A stretch of 64,000 nt of DNA from Pectinophora gossypiella (Eukaryota > Arthropoda > Insecta > Lepidoptera > Gelechiidae), in contig NC_065422.1 in the NCBI RefSeq assembly GCF_024362695.1, forward strand, positions 2,480,001-2,544,000. Reading direction: 5' to 3'. The notes beneath the pieces were generated by a model. That model saw only the letters and a list, made by a program, of their open reading frames with translations. It ran no database searches and was not told where the DNA came from. Below are positions 32,198 through 40,917 of this stretch, piece after piece; within the stretch, counting starts at the first letter, position 1, and each line of letters starts with the position of its first letter. The position numbers and the translations under genes are program-made.

Positions 32198-33905
32198 GCG
32201 GGCGACGAGTGTCGTCTGAGCTGTCCTGTCTAGCCGGCGTCGAGTGAGCGCGGCCGCGGGCGCCAGCGCTACGCTGTCGTGTCTCTAGGTTGCAAATTCG
32301 ATGTGAAACATTAAAGTGATTCAGCCGGACTATTATATACCTATTTTAAATCATATGGATAGTTTATGAGTTTTGTATGTTATAATGGGTCTGTGTAGAA
32401 AGTGTCCTAGAGTTTTTACTAAATATTTTATTTACTCTATAAAATGTAATATTACTGATAGGTGTTTGTCTGATTTACACACTGAACTCTGAACTTACAG
32501 AATCTATCTCATTATGTTTGATGTTTTTACAATGTACTATTTTTCATGTGAAGTCGCTGATGCCTGCAGTCATCAGCGATGTAGTTGTGGACTTATGCTG
32601 AAGTGCCTGTGCTGCAGTTGTTGTGCTCCATGTGTATCAACTAGTGACATTGTTTCAGAAACATTTCATCAGGGCTTGCCATCAAAAGCCTTCATGCATA
32701 GTTTCTGAATACAGTAGGTCTTCATTGTAATTATGTTGCTAGGTGGTCATTTCTTGAAGCAATACCAATCATAATAAATATGATGTAATTATGTCTAAAC
32801 TTGTGTCAGGACTAAGAAATTGTATGTGGTCATACATGATAGTAATGTCATTCCTGAGAATGTTATAACTTACCTTTTATGTGAACTTTTTGTTCTTGCT
32901 ATTTTTAATAATTTAGTGTCTTCCTGTATGCTTTGATTGCAACTGCTGTAACAGACTTGAGTTTGCTGGAGTTTCAAGTGACTTGATCAAAATCTTTACC
33001 AGATGACAGTGTGTATTGTGCTAGAATAATTGTGTAAGCTTGTACCTGCCCCAGCCGGCCGCAACACAGTGCACCAAGTGTACCTTGCTGCTGGGTGGGA
33101 CACTGTACCTTGTTTCATAGTTTTAGTTAAATCACAACATAATATGCACTATTTAAGTTTTATATGACAAAGCATTGTTAATGTTTTTTCTATTTGGTGT
33201 TTTTGTTTAATAATGTTATCAGATATTTGATATTGGATCAGCTCTGTCACCTTTCATGTTTTCTCCAACGCTGTGGACTTATATCTGAGGCTATTTCCTA
33301 AATCCTGATCCAATATAAATACACCAAACAAAAACACCGCCTTTTATTAATTATATGACACGCGAAATTGTGCCTCTTGAGCGATTCTCAAATTTCATAA
33401 TAATACTTTTATTCCAATACTTGGCGCATGAATGGGCACTTCCATTTATACTATGACAATTTTATTGATAAAATACATTTATCAATGATTGTTCTGTAAG
33501 AAATAATTGACATAAAAATGCAGAATAATATTTTGACCTTTATAAAGCTAGTGTCACATGAGTAGCCTTGTTGGACTTAAGTGCTTCTAATGATGAAGGG
33601 AAGCTGTAAGGTAGTTAGCATAATTTACCTGTGTCGTACGTGGTTGCACTACGTGGCACTGGTGACTGGGCCCGGGGTGTAAATTATTTGGAATTATTTT
33701 TGTATGTTTAGTTGTCGCCCCGATGAAGTGGTATTCTGCATTTCTATACTTAGGATAAGCGTCCTAGATGTATGTACGTAGCGTAATCATTGTAAGGTAA
33801 GCGAGGTATGGATTGTAAATATCAGTAAGTAGATAAATTTAATGTTATAGTTTGTTCATATTATGTTCATTTGCTTGAATAAACGATTTGGATAAAGTGC
33901 ATCTT
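32198..33905 (+). other. HCF 3' UTR
   Basis: The sequence drops from GC-rich to AT-rich just after the stop, has no transposons that I can recognise, and runs to a canonical polyadenylation signal. The lack of repeats over 1.7 kb in a window so dense with them supports transcribed, constrained sequence. The 64-codon frame at 32514 has no motif. Confidence 0.65.
33878..33883 (+). terminator. Polyadenylation signal of HCF
   Basis: AATAAA, followed about 20 bases later by GTGCATCTTTTTTTG, a GT/T-rich downstream element. It is the best-formed signal after the HCF stop. Confidence 0.7.
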
Positions 33906-35446
33906 TTTTTGTTACTAACTATTCATAAACAGCACAAGCCAAATTAAATTTGATTCACAAAGTTTTATAATAATCTGAATACCTAGGTACCTAGCTATTA
34001 ATTGTTTTTAATTTTAACAGTAAGATTACCTACTTAGATTTCTAATGAATAAATTTTGACTACTTAATCTGAACTAATGAACTTTTTATTGTCCTGTAAA
34101 CAGGATCTAAATGCGTTATTCTTATTAGATCTGAAATGATTTAGCATAAAACAACAACCATTGCTAAAGTAATTTGATAGTTTATAGGTAAATAGATTTG
34201 AAACCGTAAAACACGGCATTATAACTATATTACACAATAACAAGCGAATAATCTAAACTTATTACCGTGGGACTCGCATAACTTATCGCTACAATGTTGC
34301 ACTATTTGCATGCACCTATTATGCATTTCTTTATAACGCCATCTAACACGCTAGCAATGAACTACTTGGGACAGTGATATGATACAATCTTGTCTTCACT
34401 TAGAAAGTGTGCTTGTGTTATAGTTTCATAAAATTCCGATAGATGTCTCTGTAAGTATCATTTCAATAGTTTTGTTTTATTTTTTTCCTCTTTATAAGTA
34501 AGTACGCAACGCAGTACTGAAATTATACTCATCCATTTATTATATTATAGTTGTTGTCACGATAAAGCATCATCAATTGTCAGACAAACTATTATTTACC
34601 CAACAGCCTATCCCGTTAGGGCCTTTTCGAAAAATAGGTGTGGTTTTACCGACTTCAAAAAAAGGAGGTTCTCAATTCGACCGTATATTTTTTTTTTTTT
34701 ATGTTTGTTCGGGGATAGCTCCGTCGTTTATGAACCGATTTTAATAATTCTTTTTTTTATACAATTAAATCTAGATTACTTTCTATTCATTTCGATCCGG
34801 GTAAAAATTGAGACTAAATATATTTATTCTAGTCATCACGCCTGTATTTCCGAAGGGGTAGACAGAGATGAATCGTATTCACTCACTCCTCGCCGCTGTG
34901 TTTAAGTCGAGCTATAAATAGAAGGGCGAGCTTATACTCATAGAAGATACTTACCAATTATTATTTTTTTAATCTCAGTCTATGAAGAACATACCTACTA
35001 CATACGTACATAGTGTGCCTGGGACTAATAACAGCTAAAAACCAGTGGACTGTGTCTAGATTCTAGATATTGCTGATATAACAAAGCTGGTTGGAACAGC
35101 TGCGCATTAGGACAAGAAAAGCTGTAAGATTTTATTGTCGGTTTGCACTCGCTCGATGTTGGAGAAGAAGTACATTTTGGGGTTTTCCACCGGGACAACG
35201 TGTCGGTTTCTTAGACACACTTGTTAAATTAATATTTCCTACATGATCGTCTCCTAATAGCCAAATAACAATGATAAGTGGGTAGGTAAAAGGTTTGATG
35301 ACGAAATATTTTCATTTATTTTCTTACCCGACTCCATTCTAATTTCTTTATTTTTCTGTGGCTGTAATCTACGGTAAGTAGGTAATTAATGAAAGACTTT
35401 CCCCAGAAATAATATACTTAGATGGTGCTGTTAAGATTTAACGTGA
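33906..35446. other. AT-rich sequence with one dispersed repeat
   Basis: At 34640-34910 is a repeat starting 'ACCGACTTCAAAAAAAGGAG', 'GTTCTCAATTCGACCGTATA' and 'TCGTTTATGAACCGATTTTA', which I recognise as widespread in Lepidoptera. It is followed by a SINE-like end (ATTTCCGAAGGGGTAGACAG). I see nothing definable in the remainder. Confidence 0.5.
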
Positions 35447-35755
35447 TAATGGCCCCGATTCCTGCAGACATCTCTTAATTTTACTTTAAGTTATACCTGT
35501 CATTTTCTTATCCGCCGAAAAGGAAAGGGACGGATGATTGACAGCTCTTAATTTTAGGAAGAATGAGTAAATAAATGAATAACCCGGGCGAATTTTTAGA
35601 CGGTTGTTTTAGATTTGTGCTTAAAATTGACGTGTGTTCCATAAATTTTATGCTTGTCGATTACCCGTCCCTTTCCTTTTCGGCGGATAAGAAAATGACA
35701 GATATAACCTAAAATAAAATTAGATGGTATTTACAGGAATTAGCACCATTAACTT
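35447..35755. mobile_element. Palindromic MITE, family P, complete
   Basis: The left arm runs AATGGCCCCGATTCCTGCAG ... CATTTTCTTATCCGCCGAAA; the right arm runs CTTTTCGGCGGATAAGAAAA ... TTTACAGGAATTAGCACCAT. The arms are about 90 bp, with a non-palindromic centre of about 120 bp. No coding capacity. Confidence 0.85.
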
Positions 35756-36165
35756 ATTTTCTCATTACTCGGGTACATAATTTTGAGTTTTGGTAATCTC
35801 TTTGTTAAGAGATAAGCTTGCCTGTACTATCTGTTTTCTTTGTATGTTTCTTGTCTGTTTTATTGTGTACAAATAAATAATTAAATAATAATAAATAAAT
35901 ATAATTTGGTATACAAAAATACAATGTAATGGCAGAAGCATATACCTACTTATAAAAATAAATGTTGCTTGATATTTGGATCACATGTATAGAATTATAT
36001 TGTTACCTATATTGCTTCTCTTTATTTTGAATTTTTGATCATCACAATAATAATGGGTGGAAGATGTAATTGTGCCTGGGTGTGATAAAAAGGGCCATCA
36101 TTTATACCCAAAAACAAAGAAAAGATACATGTCTCTTATCCATGATATTAGAAGATTCATCATCA
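35756..36165 (+). pseudogene. Family T copy with THAP-like remnant
   Basis: The order of landmarks is CTCATTACTCGGGTACATAA, ACAATGTAATGGCAGAAGCA, GCTTGATATTTGGATCACA and ATTGCTTCTCTTTATT. The coding remnant reads VIVPGCDKKGHHLYPKTK with IHDIRR following. The Cys of MGGRC sits in another frame, so a frameshift separates the two expected zinc ligands. Confidence 0.5.
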
Positions 36166-36440
36166 TCATCATCAGCCCATTAACGTCCCCACTGCTGGGG
36201 CACGGGCCTTCCCTATGGATGAATAAGTCCCTCTTTATACATTCATCATCATCTCCATAACGTTATCCCGTTTCTCACAGGGTCCGTTTACCTAACCTTA
36301 AGATTTGACAGGTCCGGTTTTTTACAGATGCGACTTACCTTGCAACCAGCAAAGGGAAAACCAGGCAAATACAGGTTAGTTCACATATCTACGTACCTCA
36401 GAAACGCATTTCCCGGGAATGTGGATTTCTTCACGACGTT
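36160..36440 (-). repeat. SINE A tail fused to a dispersed repeat
   Basis: 36160-36245 is the reverse complement of the end of SINE A (CATCATCATCATCAGCCCAT, GGGGCACGGGCCTTCCCTAT). 36246-36440 has 'AACGTTATCCCGTTTCTCAC', 'GGGAAAACCAGGCAAATACA' and 'TTTCTTCACGACGTTCTCG', matching 58433-58620. Confidence 0.72.
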
Positions 36441-36454
36441 CTCGTAATTTGTTA

Positions 36455-36610
36455 TACCTATGTTATTGATTTTTAATGTAATTTACGGTTAATAGCAATA
36501 GGCTCGCCCCAAATTACCTTCATGGGACTTAAACATAGCTGGCGGGGATTGGATTTATACTTATAACCTCTGCCTACGCTTTCAGAGATACAGGCGTGAT
36601 GCTTTGTAAT
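36455..36610 (+). repeat. SINE-like fragment
   Basis: 'TAACCTCTGCCTACGCTTTC' and 'AGAGATACAGGCGTGATGCT' are the kind of tail found in lepidopteran Bm1-like SINEs ('cctctgcctaccc...aaaggcgtgatg'). The head cannot be recognised. Confidence 0.5.
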
Positions 36611-36721
36611 GTTGTGTTTCAATTGAATAAAGTATTTATACTTTTAATTCAGCTTGTTTATTTGTTACCTACTTACACTTTTAAATCAAAAATCTTAGTT
36701 GAATAAACAAAAATATCGGCA

Positions 36722-37075
36722 CCTCGCAGTGGAGCAGCGTGGTGGAGTATGCTCCAGACCCCTCCAGTTAATTGTGGGGAGAGGGGAACTTATAAACATA
36801 TAGGCTATTTATGTGTGTTTCTAATCTAATCTAACCTGCAAGATCCCACTGCTGGGCAAAGGCCTCCCCTTCCTCTTTCCATTTTTCTGTGCGTACTCCG
36901 GCCAGTCCCTCCGGCAAGCGTCCAAGTCGTCACGCCATCTCTTTCGAGGCCTACCACGACGCCTGTACCCATCATAAGGCATCCAATGCGTGACGATCCG
37001 TGCCCACCGCTCAGGGTGCATGCGACAAACATGTCCGGTCCAACCCCATTTGAGTCTGGCGGCTTTTCGTCTCAC
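36722..37075. pseudogene. SINE C fragment (+) and RTE-like RT tail (minus)
   Basis: 36722-36815 is a plus-strand C tail (GCAGTGGAGCAGCGTGGTGG). 36821-37075 on the minus strand encodes RRKAARLKWGWTGHVCRMHP, then GYRRRGRPRKRWRDDLDACR, the C-terminal tail of an RTE-like non-LTR element. It is followed by CATCAT-type microsatellite. The same family has a plus-strand remnant at 9903-10160. Confidence 0.82.
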
Positions 37076-37518
37076 ATCACCATTATCATCATCATTATGT
37101 GTGTTTACATTGTTATAATGTAAATGAAAATACCACCTCTAAACTTTATTTTTTTCATAGCTCCACGTCCAATACAATACAGAGCGCAGTAACGCCGCGT
37201 GCGGTAGGTTACGTACGATATTGCGACCTCAATCGCCAAGTAAAAGGTTTCAAAATCACCAGCCAGTTCTTTCAGTCCATTTGGTTTCAATGTGGTTAAG
37301 TATAATGTTTGTTTATACTTATTATACTATATTGCTATTTTCGGTATGACATTTTTTTTTGTTATAAAAAAGTTATTTGAATATGTTTGCTTTTCGAGTA
37401 GTTGTAAAATTTTACAATAAAAAAAAATATATTTATTAAAGTAGGCTGAATGACTTTGCCTTTGCTTAGTTTGTATTAAAATTTTAATATTGACATTTTG
37501 TTAGGGTAATAATATATG
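37076..37518. other. Spacer
   Basis: No recognised repeat or exon. It ends in the 14-bp target-site duplication GGTAATAATATATG at 37505-37518. Confidence 0.45.
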
Positions 37519-37912
37519 GATTTTTGGCGGGAAACGGGAACGGGACAGTTGCTTTCTTCATTGAATAATCTAAATAATTAATACGAAGTGGTGTTTTGTG
37601 GTTAATGATCGCATTAAGTTAGTCGGAAAACATTCGCGAGTGTTATTATATCGGAGTATTCAATAAACAAAGTGTATCTGCCTATTTTCGCTTCGTGCCT
37701 AGGAGCCGCTTCATAACTCGAAAGTTTATGCGGACTTTTGAGTTAATTCGTTGGGGGTTCGGAGTAGGAGTCTACTCCGAGAGTGGGGGCTTAGGTTTCA
37801 TCATCATCACCTTTCATCATTTCATTAATCATCAAGAAAAAAAATACGTAAGACATGGCTGTATGGGCATAGTTCCCTTTGCCTTACCCTTCGGGGAAAA
37901 CCAAAAAAAAAA
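37519..37912 (+). mobile_element. Unclassified retroposon (SINE-like), long form
   Basis: It is flanked by an exact 14-bp duplication, GGTAATAATATATG (37505-37518 and 37913-37926), and ends in an A-rich tail, both signs of target-primed insertion. Landmarks: GGCGGGAAACGGGAACGGGA, GGAGTAGGAGTCTACTCCGA (itself a small palindrome), TACCCTTCGGGGAAAACC. A second, inverted copy is at 39328-39685. The 84-codon frame inside is not conserved in the other copy. Confidence 0.85.
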
Positions 37913-37926
37913 GGTAATAATATATG

Positions 37927-38371
37927 CCCAAACTGTGGGCAGCCACTAGAATACGCAGGCACAATAAGATAGATTACCTTTTAACATTTATTTATTTCTT
38001 TAATTAAGTTTATAGATTATGCTTTTAATAAACACGATGGGGGTTAGCGGTCCTTATTATTATTGAAGTTATTTCATTAATAAGTTTGGTAATCGCATAC
38101 TCGTAGGACACCCACACCTTACCATAGTGACAAGCACAGATTATATTAAATTTTATTTATTATAAACGCCGTTTGGCAACGTCAATTTGGGTAAACAGAC
38201 TACCTTTAGAGATCACATGAACGTCAAATAAATTGACGATTATTGCTAAACACCATCCAGCTGATTTGAGAGTTAAAAATAATAGAGAAATGTCGAAATG
38301 ATTTTTAGTATCAGCGTAACTTTTTTTCTCTTACATACCTACTGAATCGAGAAAAGGATGCGTAGATGGTC
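37927..38371. other. Spacer, nothing recognised
   Basis: AT-rich, no feature that I can support. Confidence 0.4.
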
Positions 38372-38600
38372 TTCTTCTTCTATCGTGTGGGTTGTGAGGT
38401 GGATTACCAATCTCATCAACCCTGGTGACAGGGTTATTATTGAGCCGCCAAAGGCTCCTGACATGACTTATAAGTATAACGACTACGTACGTACTTACAT
38501 CGTTAAGTAACCGGGACCAATGGCTTAACGTGCCTTCCGAAGCACGGATCATCTTACTTTCGGACAATCAGGTGATCAGCCTGTAATGTCCTAACCAAAC
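38372..38600 (-). repeat. SINE family B, headless
   Basis: 'TCTATCGTGTGGGTTGTGAG', 'GAGCCGCCAAAGGCTCCTGA', 'GTGCCTTCCGAAGCACGGAT' and 'GACAATCAGGTGATCAGCCT' follow the reverse order of family B; the tRNA-like head is missing. Confidence 0.88.
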
Positions 38601-39327
38601 TTACTTACCTACTTATATTAATGGGGATGGCGGGAAACGGAAAAAAATACGGCTTTCTCTTCTTTTTTTGAGTTATTTTATTTTGACATGTTGTTAAGAA
38701 TCCTTCACTCGACCTTAATAAAACTTACAAAAGGATGGATATTGGATTTTATAACGTAAAGGTACAAAGTATTTCAAAGACGCGTGCGTTTGAGTAGACT
38801 ATCTGTCTGTCTGTCACATAGCTATAAATACGAGGGGTGTTCAATAAAAAGTGAGAATGAGATACATATTCCTTGGAAGGAAAATAATACTGGCTGGCAT
38901 ACCCCATCCATACATTTGTTATCATGATAATTTAAAAAGTTATTAATTCTGTTTTTTTTAAATAGATATTATTTCTTTCCTACGTGCCAAAGCGTGTTAT
39001 TTATTAAATATGGAGAAAATTTAAATTCACGCAATATAAAAGTATGTGCTTGAAAATTTTTAATTTTACGGGATTAGCAATAAGATTTTTTTAGAAACGA
39101 AATTTTATGTTTAGAAAAATGATAAACCAAGTGTATAAACCTAAAAGGTGACATCGAAAAATAAAATAACATGTAATGAGAGATAGTTAGCAACCAGCCG
39201 ATCATCCAAATCCCCTCGCATCAGAGCTTATACGAGTAGATCTCGTAAATGTGGGGAAACGACTGAAGAGAAGCCATGTTGTATAAAGTGGGAGACTGTG
39301 ACACGGTTGCAGCTCCTGACACGTTAC

Positions 39328-39685
39328 TTTTTTTTTCTTTTTTGGTTTGGTTTTCCCCGAAGGGTAAGGCAAAGGGAACTATGCCCATACAGCCATGTCT
39401 GACGTATTTTTTTTTCTTGATGATTAATGAAATGGTGAAAGGTGATGAATGATGATGATGAAACCTAAGCCCCCACCCTCGGAGTAGACTCCTACTCCGA
39501 ACCCCAAACGAATTAACTCAAAAGTCCGCATAAACTTTTGAGCTATGAAGCGGCTTCCTAGCACGAAGCGAATGTCTTCCGACTAACTTAATGCGATCAT
39601 TAACCACAAAACACCACTTCGTATTAATTATTTAGATTATTCAATGAAGAAAGCAACTGTCCCGTTCCCGTTTCCCGCTAAAAAG
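39328..39685 (-). mobile_element. Unclassified retroposon (SINE-like), short form
   Basis: It is flanked by the 13-bp duplication CCTGACACGTTAC (39315-39327 and 39686-39698). On the minus strand it ends in an A-rich tail. It aligns along its length with 37519-37912 in inverted orientation but lacks about 50 bp between two copies of TTCGC. It lies inside the mariner-like element. Confidence 0.88.
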
Positions 39686-39925
39686 CCTGACACGTTACTT
39701 ATCTATCTTTTTTTAATTTATTTAGCTTTGACGACAAGGCCATCAGCTTAAAAAGAAACGTTAGTTACAATCCATTTACAATCTCATAAACAATACATTC
39801 ATGGAACTTATGTTTAAATAAAAAAAGGAAAATATAGCCAGCAACTCAAAAAAAAAAGAAAAGTAACTTAAGTCTAAATACCTACAATACAAAAAAGGCA
39901 AATAACATCACTTATCTACTCAACG

Positions 39926-40234
39926 CAGGAGGAGGAGCTCGGTGGCGCAGCGGTAAACGCGCTCGGCCTGCGATTGTTGAACTTAAGCAACTTTCGCAAA
40001 GGACGGTCATAGGATGGGTGACCACAAAAAAAAGTTTTCATCTCGAGCTCCTCCGTGCTTCGGAAGGCACGTTAAGCCGTTGGTCCCGGCTGCATTAGCA
40101 GTCGTTAATAACCACCAATCCGTATTGGGCCCCCGTGGTGGTTTAAGGCCCGATCTCCCTATCCATCCATCCATAGGGAAGGCCCGTGCCCCAGCAGTGG
40201 GGACGTTATTGGGCTGGTGATGATGATGATGATG
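39926..40234 (+). repeat. SINE family A, full length
   Basis: It is bounded by ATCTACTCAACG at 39914-39925 and 40235-40246. The head TGGCGCAGCGGTAAACGCGC is followed by a 5S-like segment (TTAAGCAACTTTCGCAAAGG, GGATGGGTGACC), an A-run, the shared core GTGCTTCGGAAGGCACGTTA, a body (GTGGTGGTTTAAGGCCCGAT, GGGAAGGCCCGTGCCCCAGC) and a (GAT)n end. Confidence 0.95.
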
Positions 40235-40917
40235 ATCTACTCAACGAAACTGATTATAGTCTAGAGGACTGATTTTAGTTTCAACCAAGAAAAAAAAGAC
40301 ATAGTTTCGTCATGCTCATTCTCACTTTTTATTGAACACCCCTCGTACATTCTCGCCGCGGGGGGTCGACACATGTCTCACAAGAAATATATTTTGATAT
40401 AGAAATCACACATTTTCCCCATGATTCAATCAAATCGATTGCTTGAAAGGAATGAAAGAAATCTTAAAATAAATAAAAATATCTTTATTTTTATAAAAAT
40501 ATCTTTATTTTTATTTATTTTTTCTCCGTAAATTACATTACAATCAGGATTATCAGGAGGCCCAAGTTGTAATGTATTCATGTGCTATGTCTGATTGTCA
40601 AAATTAAGTTCTGTTTAGTGTAAGATTTGATTTCATTTGATTAATGCATAATATCCCTTAACACGTTCCGGGTTAGAGCGTCGTGAGGTTAATATCAAAA
40701 TGACACATCAATTTTACCATACATATACAGTTTTTCTCCATACATTTTCTACATGTTTGTAGTAATATATCCCTAGGAAGGTTACAGAACTAGTTACTTT
40801 TATATTTATAACAGTAGTTACTTAAGTTTGGATCATAATATACCTAACTTATGAGATTTCCAACTCTTCACTGTCCCCGTGGGTTTTGTCATGTTAGGCC
40901 TGTTCAGTGCTCACTGT

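Larger units (their letters stand above)
38831..40345. mobile_element. Mariner-like non-autonomous element with perfect 31-bp TIRs
   Basis: Both ends begin CGAGGGGTGTTCAATAAAAA and remain identical for 31 bases (38831-38861 against the reverse complement of 40315-40345). TA flanks each end (38829-38830, 40346-40347). About 840 bp of the interior belongs to the element itself; the rest is two later insertions. No transposase motif such as D-x34-D was found. Confidence 0.92.

Noticed and set aside
39960..40025. 5S rRNA gene
   Set aside because: Only short 5S-like blocks are present, within a SINE that recurs with target-site duplications.
37927..40517. Downstream HCF exons encoding the fibronectin domains
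   Set aside because: I looked for the C-terminal HCF landmarks downstream of 32200 on the plus strand and saw none; everything there resolves into repeats, AT-rich spacer or the b5 genes on the other strand.
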